30,996 bases of DNA, taken from positions 1 through 30,996 of the forward strand of contig JBCDBH010000022.1 in NCBI GenBank assembly GCA_039184055.1, given 5' to 3'. Within the stretch, counting starts at the first letter, position 1, and the number at the start of each line of letters is the position of its first letter. The translations under genes were made by a program, and so were the position numbers. This DNA is from JBCDBH01 sp039184055 (GTDB lineage: Bacteria > Acidobacteriota > Thermoanaerobaculia > Multivoradales > J023). Shown in pieces: positions 16,465 through 25,088 of the stretch. The notes under the pieces were generated by a model. It saw only the letters and a list, made by a program, of their open reading frames with translations, was not told the DNA's origin and ran no database searches.

Positions 16465-17337
16465 TCAGACCACGTCGAAGCGCTCTTCGAGGTGATCGGT
16501 GGGCAGCTCTTCAGATGTCGGTTCGGGAATCAGCAGGGTGACCTCGACCCGGCGAATGACCCCACCGGTGGTCGGCAGGATCGGTACCTGCCAGCTGGCG
16601 GTGAGGTCGTAGGCGAGTTGGCGTCGGCGGGCGTCGGCGGTGCCGGTGGCCGGGGTGATCGGTCCCCAGGCGAGCGGGGTGAGACGCCAGATCCGCAAGG
16701 TCGGGACGATGTCGTGAAGCCGCTCGACATCGAGCTCGGTGGCCAGTCGCCGGCTCAAGCTGTCGACGCCTTCGGCGTTGGCGGCCGCCACCTCGATGTC
16801 GAGACGCGTGCTGAGATCCGAGCTGTGCACTTCCCAGCGGCCGATGTGGTACGCGACCTCGAGCGTTCCGGTGGCGGGAAGCGGCGTGCCGAATGACAGG
16901 GTGCCGGTACGGCCGTCGGCACGCACCTCACCGCTCTGTGGCTCCACGGCGACGACGGTGAGTGAGCCACCGTCGAGCTCGACGGTGAGATCGGCGTCGG
17001 CGAGCGGTCCGTCGCTGCCGTCGGCACCGACCAAGGGGCCGTGCGGGAGGTGCAAGGTCAGTCGATCCGCGCTCAGCAGCTCGACCTGCTCGTCGCCGAA
17101 GTCGATCGTCGGCGCGGCGAGATCGACGCTCGCCGTCACCGCGAAGACCCCGGTTTGTTCTCGCATCACTCTGCCCATACCGAGACGGGCGACACGGGTC
17201 GCGCCGGCCGACAGGGTCACCGCCGGCAGGTCCGCGGCGATGCTCGGCTGGGCGCCACCGACCGAGCTGGCGTCGGCGCCGAGGGCGTCGCGGAGGGTGT
17301 CGGCGAGCGTGGCGAGAATCTCGGGGAGCACCGTCAT
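16465..17337 (-). CDS. Probable tail terminator/cap protein
   Basis: A 290-aa protein. The ATG at 17337 overlaps the membrane-protein stop (ATGA, 17334-17337), which makes a longer frame to 17670 implausible because that would run antiphase through the neighbouring gene. It lies directly upstream of the sheath, the common position of tail terminators. Residues ~1-60 (LPEILATLADTLRDAL and LPAVTLSAGATRVAR) and ~200-290 (DIVPTLRIWRLTPLAWGPITP, LAYDLTASWQVPILPTTGG, RRVEVTLLIPEPT) look like a split alpha/beta terminator domain of the DUF4255/Pvc16 style, with a beta-rich insertion at ~60-200. It would cap the tube-sheath end. The family match is by general layout only; it could be another baseplate or tail-end protein. 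Confidence 0.6.
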   Translation of the reverse strand: MTVLPEILATLADTLRDALGADASSVGGAQPSIAADLPAVTLSAGATRVARLGMGRVMREQTGVFAVTASVDLAAPTIDFGDEQVELLSADRLTLHLPHGPLVGADGSDGPLADADLTVELDGGSLTVVAVEPQSGEVRADGRTGTLSFGTPLPATGTLEVAYHIGRWEVHSSDLSTRLDIEVAAANAEGVDSLSRRLATELDVERLHDIVPTLRIWRLTPLAWGPITPATGTADARRRQLAYDLTASWQVPILPTTGGVIRRVEVTLLIPEPTSEELPTDHLEERFDVV

Positions 17338-19919
17338 GGCAACTCCAGGAGATAACGGAGCGCTTCGGAGAGCTCGTTGTTGGTGACCTGGTTGGTGTGC
17401 CCGCCGGTCCGGCGGATCCGTGGGTTGTAGTCCGCCGGGCCGAGGTTGGTGACCCGTTCGCGCGGGTCGGTGGCGATGCGATACCAGGCGCGAAAGGTCG
17501 GAATCCAGCCGAGCTGTCGCGCTGTCGTCTCGGCGGCGGTCGCCGCGTTGTCGTTGGCGAAGGGCGAGGTGTAGGTCGTGCCGGAGGCCGGTTGACGGTT
17601 CGCCGGATCGAGATCGCGTGGTCGACCGTTTTTCTCGCTGGCCGCGTCGCCGAGCACCAGCATGCGCCATTCGTTGATCCGGCGCTCATCGAGATTCCAG
17701 CGTCGGAACACCTGGTAGACCTCGTCGAGCGGGGCCGCGTTGGCGATCCCGTCGGGTCGTAGCGGCGTGTTGGTGAGCGTCGGCGCGGCGCCCAGGGCCA
17801 AGAGTGTCGCCAGGTCGCCGCCGAGACCGACCGCCGAGTCGTCGAGCTCGGCGAGCGTGGCGTCGGGTACCACGGTCAGGCCTTCGCGCTCGATCGCCGA
17901 TGCGCCGGCGCGACCGATCCGGCTGCTCAAGGGGGCGCGTGGAGTGTGACGGAGCAGGTAGGCATCGTCACGGCTCGTGCCCAGGTCCGTGGCCTCGGAA
18001 CGGACGTCGAGCGTGATCGGGAAGGGCAGCGTGTAGCGCTGCGGGTCGGGGTCGATCACCTCGGTCTGGATCCCCGCGAGCCCATTTTGCAGATCCTGCG
18101 CGAGATCGACGGCGGTAAACGGAGTCATAGGCAGATTGACCGGTGGGTGCGTGGTGTCGCCCTCGATGAAGGTCACCGAGCGTCCGGTGTGGGTCACCTT
18201 GACGTCGCCTTCTCCGGTCCACCAGATGCGTATCAAGGGTCGCGGCCCGGAAGGGAAATGGAGATCGGCCAGGCTCGGTGTCATCGTTCCGGGCGGTGCC
18301 CACAAGGTCGAGTCGTCGAAGAGGCGCAGCAGGGCGCGCAGGTCGGCACGATTCACCGTGGCGTCATCGAGCGCCGTGCTGGCCGCGAGCGTGTCGCGTC
18401 CTTCGAGCAGCATCCCGGCGAGCCCGCCGTTGTCGCGGATCAGAAAGGCGATCGGAATGCCGACCGCGAGGAGGAGGATGAGGAGCAGACTGAACCAAAG
18501 CGACAAAAAGAGCGCCAGGCGGTGTTCGCCGGTGAGCCGCACCAAACCCACGATCCCCATCGTCACCAGCACGCTGAGGATCGGGTAGGTCTGTAGGCCG
18601 AATGCCAGGGCGTTGCCACGCAGACCCCGTGTGGAGTCGATGATCGCTCGGAAGGCGGCGTAGACATCGGCTACGGCGAGAAAGGGCGTGATGCCGTACC
18701 AGCGCGCGTCGGTCGACCAGTCGGCGGCGAGACCACCGATGCCGAGCCCGATCAACAGCGCCCGGATGATGCCGAGGATGAGGGCCTCGATAAACGGTCC
18801 GTCCTCACCCGGTACCTTCGCCCACATCACCATGGCGAGGATCAGCGGGGTCAGAAAGCTGCTGGCGCAGGCGATCATGGTGAGCGCGAACCAGGCCTTT
18901 TCGCCGGGCGGCTGGGTGACGTCGGCGTCGTCTTGAAACAACGGTCGGCTGGTGGGTATCGCCAGACCGAGCATGAGCGCGATCAACGGTGGCCACCAGA
19001 AGGCGTTGAGCACCCCCCACCAGCCACCGGCGCCGAGTTGACGTTGCTCGAGCCCGAAACGATAGAACGTATAGGCCTGGCGGAGTCGCGGCACGTCGAG
19101 ATTCGGTCCGCTGGTGAACCTCGATTCGAAGACGCCGAACCCTTTGGGGCGGTGGTCGTGGTTGATGCCGTAGAGCTCTTCGAGAGCTTCGACGAAGCCT
19201 TCGAGCAACGAGGTCGGGATCTCCTCGGCGGTCGGCCACAGGGCGTCCCAGGCATCGGTGTCGGGGACGCCGCCGAGCAGATCGCGGGCCAGCCGCGCGT
19301 CGACGACCCGCACCAGATCCGCTGGATCGTGACGACTCCATCGACCCTGACTCCGTCGGCCATGCAACCCACGCAACAGCGGACTGACGATCACCTCGCC
19401 GGCGACGGCACACAGCATGCCCATGGCGAAGGCGCGGATCTTCGCTTGTTCGATGTCGTCGGTGGTTTTGGGGAGCGCTTTGGCGGCGATCAGGAAGGGG
19501 AGGTCGGTGGAGACGGTGACCACCCGGCTGAGATCGGGATCCGGGCTCGATCGCCGGAGCACGTCGAGCATCCAGCCTTGATTCGGGCCGAAATAGTCGA
19601 CCATCTCCGGAAAGTGGAGTGCGCTGCTACCGAGCAAGGCGTATTGACCGATACGCGGTAGGCCGCTCGCTGCATCGGGCTGACCGAGAATGAGCCGTGA
19701 CGGCAGATTGGCGTCGGGACCGCCACCGAGAATCGCCAGCGCACCACGCGCCAAGGCCTCGACCCGGCGGTCGACGTCGGTACGCAAGACTCGATTGAAA
19801 CCGGTCGTTTGATTCGATCGTTGCTCGAATTCCGACTTGCGTTCGAGCAGCAGCACCAGATCGGTGAGCCGTTTGTGAGCCAAGAGGGTGACCGTGGGAG
19901 CGAAGAGCAGATGGCTCAT
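17334..19919 (-). CDS. Multi-pass membrane protein with phospholipase C-like N-terminus
   Basis: An 861-aa protein starting at an ATG that overlaps the stop of the 1090-aa gene (ATGA). Residues ~80-190 recall the zinc-dependent phospholipase C family (YALLGSSALHFPEMVDYFG, then a helix FAMGMLCAVAGEVIVSPLLRG), but the expected His/Asp zinc ligands are largely absent, so activity is doubtful. Hydrophobic helices suited to membrane spanning lie at ~301-322, 343-367, 376-397, 438-460 and 467-494. The C-terminal ~350 residues are soluble; they include WWTGEGDVKV, a GLGGDLATLLALG helix and the ending NNELSEALRYLLEL. Injection-system structural genes do not normally encode such a protein. It could anchor the machine to a membrane, or be a membrane-acting cargo. 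Both ideas are inferred from position and hydrophobicity. Confidence 0.75.
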   Translation of the reverse strand: MSHLLFAPTVTLLAHKRLTDLVLLLERKSEFEQRSNQTTGFNRVLRTDVDRRVEALARGALAILGGGPDANLPSRLILGQPDAASGLPRIGQYALLGSSALHFPEMVDYFGPNQGWMLDVLRRSSPDPDLSRVVTVSTDLPFLIAAKALPKTTDDIEQAKIRAFAMGMLCAVAGEVIVSPLLRGLHGRRSQGRWSRHDPADLVRVVDARLARDLLGGVPDTDAWDALWPTAEEIPTSLLEGFVEALEELYGINHDHRPKGFGVFESRFTSGPNLDVPRLRQAYTFYRFGLEQRQLGAGGWWGVLNAFWWPPLIALMLGLAIPTSRPLFQDDADVTQPPGEKAWFALTMIACASSFLTPLILAMVMWAKVPGEDGPFIEALILGIIRALLIGLGIGGLAADWSTDARWYGITPFLAVADVYAAFRAIIDSTRGLRGNALAFGLQTYPILSVLVTMGIVGLVRLTGEHRLALFLSLWFSLLLILLLAVGIPIAFLIRDNGGLAGMLLEGRDTLAASTALDDATVNRADLRALLRLFDDSTLWAPPGTMTPSLADLHFPSGPRPLIRIWWTGEGDVKVTHTGRSVTFIEGDTTHPPVNLPMTPFTAVDLAQDLQNGLAGIQTEVIDPDPQRYTLPFPITLDVRSEATDLGTSRDDAYLLRHTPRAPLSSRIGRAGASAIEREGLTVVPDATLAELDDSAVGLGGDLATLLALGAAPTLTNTPLRPDGIANAAPLDEVYQVFRRWNLDERRINEWRMLVLGDAASEKNGRPRDLDPANRQPASGTTYTSPFANDNAATAAETTARQLGWIPTFRAWYRIATDPRERVTNLGPADYNPRIRRTGGHTNQVTNNELSEALRYLLELP

Positions 19920-22900
19920 GGCAGCGCCTCCTGCAGTCGTCCGAGCGCTTCGGCGGTGCCGTCGAGACCCTCACCGAGCTGGGTTTCGATATCGCGCAAG
20001 GCGGCGAGCACCGGTTCGAGCAGCTGGGTGACGTCGAGGTCGCCCGCCAAGCTCAGCACCTGTTCGTAGGCGTCGATCAATGGCGCCAAGATGGTGCTCG
20101 GTCGCACCGCTTCGAGCACCGCGACGACCGTTTCTTGCACGTCGTCGAGCGTGGTGCGGATCGGTGCCAGCGGGTCGTGCTCGATCAGCTGGGTTCGCAG
20201 GCCGTCGAACGCATCGAGCAAGGGGCCGAGCGCCACCCGAGGGCGTAGCTCCTCGAGCTCCGACCGGATGGTGGCGTGGACGCTCGACAGCTCTTCACGC
20301 AGGATGCCGATATCGAAGACGGCGATCAGGTCACGGATGTCGTCGATCAACGCCTTGGTCGGCTCGAACACCCCGACCACCGCTTCGTCGAGCTTGACCA
20401 CCACGGCCCGGGTGAGCGGCTCGAACGGGGTCAGCACCACGGTCGGGTCGATCTCGGCAAGGGCTCGGTGGACGATGGTTCCCAGGTCGCCACCGGTGGT
20501 GTCGACACCGAAACGCGCCAACAGGCTCGACAGACGTTGACGCACCGCGTCGAGTGGCGCCAAGGCGTCTCGTAGCGCCGCCGAGGCACTACCGACTTGG
20601 CTAAAGCCCGAGCCGGTCAGCTCGTCGAAGGTCGCCGTTGCGGCGGTCAGCGCGACCAGATAGCGCTCCTTGCCCGCGGTGGCCGGAGCCAAGGCGTCGA
20701 TCGGCGAGGTGCCGAGCACGGTGAGGACCTGCTCGCGGACGTCGCCCGCGGGGAGGTCTCGGGCGGCACGGTCGAGGGTGCTCCACACCGCGTGGGCGTC
20801 ACCGGCGACTGTCTGTGGATCGATCTGTTCGGCGGCTTCGCGGGCCCGCGTGATCGCCGCGCTGGCATCGCGCAGTCGTGCTTGCACCCAGGCGCCACCG
20901 TCGGTGCCACCGATCCACTGACGCACGCGTGCAAAGGCGGCGGCCCGTGGTGTCGCGGCGTCGCCCGCCGCCAGCGTGGCGACCAGCGAGCCGACCAAGC
21001 CACCGTCTTCGTCGTTCTCTTCCTCCTCGGTGGTCGCTTGCGGCGTCAAACCGTCGAGGAGCTGGGCGTAGGCGGTGGTCAGACGGGGGGCGAGCGCCTC
21101 GAGATCGATCTTGGCGAGCGCACCGCGTAGGGTCTCGGCGACGGAGTCGAGGTGCTGGTTCCAATCGTCGATACCGATTTTCTCGACCAGCTGCTCGCGC
21201 AAGGCGTCGACTCGTGCCTCGATCGGCTCGAGCAGCGTGCTCGGGTCGAGCTGATCGAAGCCGTCGAGCAATTGGTCGAACACGTCCTCGATCGGCTCGA
21301 GCAAGGCGTCGGGATCGAGCCCGCCGAGGGTGTCGCGAAATCGTTCGAGGGCTTCGGTGAAGGGAGCTAGCAATTGATCGGCGTCGACGGCGCGCAAACG
21401 CTCCACCATGGGGTCGTAATGCTCGCGTTCGAGGGTCGCCACGAGCTCGCGCGGATCGATATCGCGGAGAAAGGCGACGAGATCTTCGTAGGCGGCTTGG
21501 ATGGCGCCGAGCACCTCGGTGTCGAGGCTGTCGAGGATGGCGTCGAGCTCGTCTTTGAGCACCACGGCGACATCGTTTTCGAAGTCGATCGCCTTGATCG
21601 GTCGTACCGCTTCTTCGAGCTCACGCTCGGTGCTGTCGGGCAAGAGGTCGAGCGGTACCGCGTCGACCACCTTGGCAGTGGTGTCGATCACCTCTCCGGC
21701 CGAATCGAAATAGGGCTGGAGCTGCACGCTGTCGAGCGCCTCGACCACGGTGCCGATGGCGCCGCGCAGCTGGTCGACGACGGCCTCGAGGTCGAGTCCG
21801 GCGACCAGGTCGCGTACCCGGGTGAAGGCGGCGGTGACGGTGTCGGTGGCGCCGGTGACGTGGCTGCGCAGCGTTTCGAGCGCGCTCTCGACCTCGCGCG
21901 CGGCGGTCTCGAGCGCGCTCAGAGCATCGGCGAGCAGGGCGTCGATCTGGGCGACGGCGTCGGCCACCGGTTGGAGCAGCTGACGGATCGCCAGGGTGAT
22001 GCGTTCGAGGTCGAGACTCTCGACCAGCTGACGGACGGTTTCCATCGCGGCTCGCAAAGCCGCCAGCACGGTCTGGACCTGCCGATCGACCACGTCGAGG
22101 GCATCACCCGCTTGCGCCAGACCGTCGGTCACCGGGGAGGTCAATACCGTGGCGTCGAGCGCCTCGACCTTGGCGGTGAGCGGTGCCACGAGCTCGTCGG
22201 TTTGGCGGAAGAAATCTTCGAGGCTGCTGGCCGGTGAGCCCAGGTCGAGGCTCACCAGGGGCTCGGCGCGCTGACGCACATCCTCGGCCAGCTGACGTAC
22301 CGGGGTGGCGTCGAGGTCGAGAAGACGTTGACTGGCGGTGCGTAGCCGTTCGGCGGTGCGGGGCAGATCGGTGTGCACCAGGGTCGCCTCGCCAAAGGCC
22401 AAGCCACGGCTCACCGAGTCGAGCACCACGCGTAGATCACCGACATAGGTTTGCAAGCGGTTCAGGGTCGCGTCGACCACCACCGGATCGGCATCGGCGA
22501 GGGCGCGGATCTGCGTGTCGAGCCGGGCGTCGCGCCAGCCGGCGAGCCGATTACGCTGTTCGGTGAGCGTGTCGAGATCGGCGAAACTAGCGGTCAGCTC
22601 GGTGCTCGCCACCAGATCGTCGACCGTCGAGACGATCGTCATGGCGGCGGCGAGCAGGTCGATCAGACGTCGAACGGCGGCCGACTGGCGATCGAATCCA
22701 GCGGTGACACCGGTCAGGTCGAGCGACCCCGGCAGCACCGTGCCGGCCAGCTGGACGAGTGAGGCGATGGCGGGATCGCCGGCAACCCCGAGCACCGAGC
22801 GCAAGGTGTCGTCGAGCGAGCCGATACTGTTTACCGTCCCGTCGCCCGCCGCGGCTTGGAGCTTGGGCAAGATGTCGAGGCTGTCGCCGCTGGTCAGCTG

Positions 22901-23188
22901 CTCGGCGACGTCGAGCGCCGCGGTGAGCGGGCCGACCACATCACCGACCACGGGTAAGGATCCGAGTCGATCGAGAGCGTCTCGGCGGCTATCATCCACC
23001 GCACCGCCCACGACGGTGGGATCGGTACCGTCGATCAGCTGTCCGGCCGCGCCGATGGCGTCGGTGTCGAGATCGAGGGTCAGAGGTGTGATGTCGGTGA
23101 ATGCCTCACCGAGGGCGCTGAACGCCGTGCCGAGGTCGAAGCTCTCGTCACCGCTGAAGTCGGCCGACAGGTTGTCGGCGAGGCTCAC
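19916..23188 (-). CDS. Long helical protein, candidate tape measure
   Basis: A 1090-aa protein from a GTG overlapping the first gene's stop (GTGA). It is acidic and almost entirely alpha-helical with heptad-like Leu/Ala/Val spacing and few Gly/Pro except at helix ends. A degenerate motif recurs, with Asp/Pro, then LL, then a Pro: DADQLLAPF, DPDALLEPI, DPSTLLEPI, DPTVVLTPF, PSTILAPLI, DVTQLLEPV. It has no clear transmembrane segment or signal peptide. The best guess is a tail-length (tape measure) or tube-filling protein, because no other gene in the operon could fill that role. At 0.15 nm per residue it would span about 160 nm. Alternatives are a structural filament or a secreted helical cargo. 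The usual position between chaperone and hub is taken by another gene. Confidence 0.7.
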   Translation of the reverse strand: MSLADNLSADFSGDESFDLGTAFSALGEAFTDITPLTLDLDTDAIGAAGQLIDGTDPTVVGGAVDDSRRDALDRLGSLPVVGDVVGPLTAALDVAEQLTSGDSLDILPKLQAAAGDGTVNSIGSLDDTLRSVLGVAGDPAIASLVQLAGTVLPGSLDLTGVTAGFDRQSAAVRRLIDLLAAAMTIVSTVDDLVASTELTASFADLDTLTEQRNRLAGWRDARLDTQIRALADADPVVVDATLNRLQTYVGDLRVVLDSVSRGLAFGEATLVHTDLPRTAERLRTASQRLLDLDATPVRQLAEDVRQRAEPLVSLDLGSPASSLEDFFRQTDELVAPLTAKVEALDATVLTSPVTDGLAQAGDALDVVDRQVQTVLAALRAAMETVRQLVESLDLERITLAIRQLLQPVADAVAQIDALLADALSALETAAREVESALETLRSHVTGATDTVTAAFTRVRDLVAGLDLEAVVDQLRGAIGTVVEALDSVQLQPYFDSAGEVIDTTAKVVDAVPLDLLPDSTERELEEAVRPIKAIDFENDVAVVLKDELDAILDSLDTEVLGAIQAAYEDLVAFLRDIDPRELVATLEREHYDPMVERLRAVDADQLLAPFTEALERFRDTLGGLDPDALLEPIEDVFDQLLDGFDQLDPSTLLEPIEARVDALREQLVEKIGIDDWNQHLDSVAETLRGALAKIDLEALAPRLTTAYAQLLDGLTPQATTEEEENDEDGGLVGSLVATLAAGDAATPRAAAFARVRQWIGGTDGGAWVQARLRDASAAITRAREAAEQIDPQTVAGDAHAVWSTLDRAARDLPAGDVREQVLTVLGTSPIDALAPATAGKERYLVALTAATATFDELTGSGFSQVGSASAALRDALAPLDAVRQRLSSLLARFGVDTTGGDLGTIVHRALAEIDPTVVLTPFEPLTRAVVVKLDEAVVGVFEPTKALIDDIRDLIAVFDIGILREELSSVHATIRSELEELRPRVALGPLLDAFDGLRTQLIEHDPLAPIRTTLDDVQETVVAVLEAVRPSTILAPLIDAYEQVLSLAGDLDVTQLLEPVLAALRDIETQLGEGLDGTAEALGRLQEALP

Positions 23189-23787
23189 GAGTCGACCCCC
23201 AGCGTGTCGCTCAGACCGCCGAGCAGATCACCGAGACCACCGACCGCCTGACGGACTCCTTCGAGCGCCGGGCGAACCGGTTCGACCGGGTCGCTGATGG
23301 CTGGAAGATCGATCAACAGATCGGGAAGGTCGAGCCCGTCGAGACCGAGGTCGGCAAGAAAGTCGAGATCGGCGTCGAGCTCGGGCGTGCTGAGGTCGTC
23401 GAGACCCAAGGAGGGTTCCGGTGGCTCGACGTATTGACGCAGCACGATTCGGTATTCGAATGCGCGGTCGCTGATGTTGACCTCGCGGACATCGAAATGC
23501 TCGATCAGAACCTGCTCGAGCTCGGTGGCGGTGATGATGTCGGCGCTGAAGGAAACGGGTTCGGCGGCCCGAAAGGCCTCCTGGAGAGCCTCGAGAAAGG
23601 TATCTCTCGCTTCGTCGCCACTGAGCGAGCCGCGAATCTCGATGCACAAGCCACCCGCGCCGAGGTCTTGTTGCAGCATGCCGTCGAGACCCGGGACGGC
23701 GAAACGGGCGAGTCGGCGATGTTCGAGCACACGAATCGCCTCGATCGACGGAACCTCCCACCCTCCAACCATTGGACGAATGATCAT
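23185..23787 (-). CDS. Small tail/baseplate adaptor-like protein (first gene of operon)
   Basis: A 200-aa protein; the ATG at 23787 is inside a 10-bp palindrome, and the gene is the first of the operon. Residues ~12-120 (VPSIEAIRVLEHRRLARFAV, LGAGGLCIEIRGSLSGDEAR, then ITATELEQVLIEHFDVREVN and FEYRIVLRQYVEP) resemble the beta-barrel start of the Mu gpN/DNA-circularisation and tail adaptor proteins, with a VEDLG-like element QDLGAGG. The C-terminal ~70 residues are acidic Leu/Asp/Pro-rich (ELDADLDFLADLGLDGLDLP) and probably flexible. No LysM domain is visible. The gene may encode the tube-hub adaptor found in all contractile tails, moved to the 5' end. Confidence in function is modest. Confidence 0.6.
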   Translation of the reverse strand: MIIRPMVGGWEVPSIEAIRVLEHRRLARFAVPGLDGMLQQDLGAGGLCIEIRGSLSGDEARDTFLEALQEAFRAAEPVSFSADIITATELEQVLIEHFDVREVNISDRAFEYRIVLRQYVEPPEPSLGLDDLSTPELDADLDFLADLGLDGLDLPDLLIDLPAISDPVEPVRPALEGVRQAVGGLGDLLGGLSDTLGVDS

Positions 23788-23788
23788 T

Positions 23789-23814
23789 GTGCTCGATTGA
23801 TCCTAGTGCTCGAT
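23789..23814. promoter_or_regulatory. Direct repeat in the divergent intergenic region (possible operator)
   Basis: The 9-bp sequence gtgctcgat occurs at 23789-23797 and 23806-23814, start-to-start 17 nt, between the operon's putative -10 and its start codon. A perfect palindrome aatgatcatt (23779-23788) sits at the start codon itself. The position fits a regulator site controlling the injection-system operon; no regulator is identified. Confidence 0.35.
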
Positions 23815-23835
23815 CTTCGAAAAGGGACTTCCATC

Positions 23836-23841
23836 AGTATA
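23836..23841 (-). promoter_or_regulatory. Putative -10 element (TATACT) of the injection-system operon
   Basis: TATACT on the minus strand, 48 nt before the first start codon, lies in the only AT-rich stretch of the intergenic region. No good -35 match is found 16-18 nt upstream, so the element is weak evidence. The intergenic 23788-23902 is only 115 nt and also precedes the M19 gene. Confidence 0.2.
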
Positions 23842-23902
23842 TAGCGAAATGCCATTGCTGGTCCGGTTTTTTCTGACAAGTGATGAGGCTATGAGAGGGT
23901 AA

Positions 23903-25048
23903 ATGACGATGGTCGATGACATGACCGACAGCCATGTGCGTGCCGTACGCACCCTGCTGCGCCAGGCGCCGCTGATCGATGGACACAACGACTTGGCGTT
24001 GGCGCTTCTCGAACAGGGTCACGATCCCGACGATGGGATCGACCGTCTACCCGCGCCGTTTCATAGCGGTCTGGCCCGGCTTCGCGCGGGCAAGGTGGGG
24101 GCGCAGGTTTGGACGGTGTTTCGAGATGCGGAGTTGCGAGGTGAGCACGCCGTGATCGCGGCACTCGAGCAATTCGATCGGATTCACCGCATGATCGCGC
24201 GGCATCCCGAGCGGACGGAGCTGGTGACCCGGGCGGACCGGCTCGAAGAGGTGTTCGCGGCAGGCAAGCTCGCTTCGTTGATCGGCGTCGAAGGTGGGCA
24301 CCTGATCGGAGGGTCGCTGTCGACCTTGCGGACGTTTGCCCGTTTGGGCATGCGTTACCTCGGCTTGACCCACAATCTGAGCCACGACTGGGCCGACAGC
24401 GCCACGGACGGCGCGCTTCACGGTGGTTTGTCGTCGTTCGGGGCGCGGGTGGTGAGGGAGCTCAATCGACTCGGTGTCCTGGTCGACCTGGCGCACGCCG
24501 CCGAGTCGACGGGCTTCGATGCTCTGGCGGTATCGGACGCGCCGGTGATCGTGTCGCACGGCAACGCCAAGGCTCTATGTCCACATCCTCGTAATGTGTC
24601 GGACCCGCTGGCGAGCGCGATTGCCGCGAGTGGTGGCGTGGTGATGGTGACGTTCGTGCCGTACTTTCTCACCCCGGAGAGCGCGCGCTGGTCACGACGT
24701 TTGATCGCCGCGCACCATCGTCTGCGAGTGCTTCACGGGCGTGCCGGTCTGCCCGCTGCCCTCGACGCATGGGTGGCGCAGCACCGACCCCCTGTCGTGC
24801 GGCTACACGACGTCGCCGATCATCTCGATCATTTTCGCAATCTGATCGGCGCCGAACACGTCGGGATCGGATCCGACTACGATGGGGTCGACGCGCTTCC
24901 GGTGGGGCTCGAGTCACCGGCCCAGCTGCCACGGCTGCTCGCCGAGCTGCGTCTGCGTGGCTGGCGCGACGACGAGCTGGTCGCCGTGGCCGGCGGCAAT
25001 TTCCTCCGCGTATTGCGTTCCGCGGAGGCCGTGGCGGCGACGAGCTGA
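23903..25048 (+). CDS. Membrane dipeptidase-like, peptidase M19
   Basis: A 381-aa protein matching the renal dipeptidase family, zinc enzymes that cleave dipeptides (and, in some bacteria, D-amino-acid or beta-lactam-like substrates). Metal-site motifs are all retained: IDGHNDL (H28, D30), IGVEGGH (E130), LTHNLSHDW, VDLAHAAE, and SHGNAKALCPHPRN, plus HVGIGSDYDG near the end and the VAGGNFLRVL closing motif. No signal peptide or lipobox is seen, so it is probably cytoplasmic. The start is the first ATG after GAGAGGGTAA; two further in-frame ATGs follow close by. It is transcribed away from the injection-system operon and ends 79 nt before the PilZ gene. No link to the injection system is evident beyond the shared intergenic region. 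Confidence 0.93.
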   Translation: MTMVDDMTDSHVRAVRTLLRQAPLIDGHNDLALALLEQGHDPDDGIDRLPAPFHSGLARLRAGKVGAQVWTVFRDAELRGEHAVIAALEQFDRIHRMIARHPERTELVTRADRLEEVFAAGKLASLIGVEGGHLIGGSLSTLRTFARLGMRYLGLTHNLSHDWADSATDGALHGGLSSFGARVVRELNRLGVLVDLAHAAESTGFDALAVSDAPVIVSHGNAKALCPHPRNVSDPLASAIAASGGVVMVTFVPYFLTPESARWSRRLIAAHHRLRVLHGRAGLPAALDAWVAQHRPPVVRLHDVADHLDHFRNLIGAEHVGIGSDYDGVDALPVGLESPAQLPRLLAELRLRGWRDDELVAVAGGNFLRVLRSAEAVAATS

Positions 25049-25088
25049 CGGCCAAGAGGGTCGGATCGCGGCAGCAATGCACAACAAT

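Noticed and set aside
16465..17670. Longer start for the terminator candidate (401 aa)
   Set aside because: The extra N-terminus is Arg/Ser-rich and overlaps the end of the membrane-protein gene; the ATG at 17337 overlaps its stop by 4 nt.
21374..22237. Plus-strand frame of 287 aa inside the helical-protein gene
   Set aside because: Shadow of the minus-strand 1090-aa gene; composition is Gly/Asp/Arg-rich with no motifs.
1..23787. Intact prophage or type VI secretion system
   Set aside because: No capsid, portal, terminase, integrase or lysis genes, and none of the T6SS membrane-complex or ClpV genes, are visible in the window.
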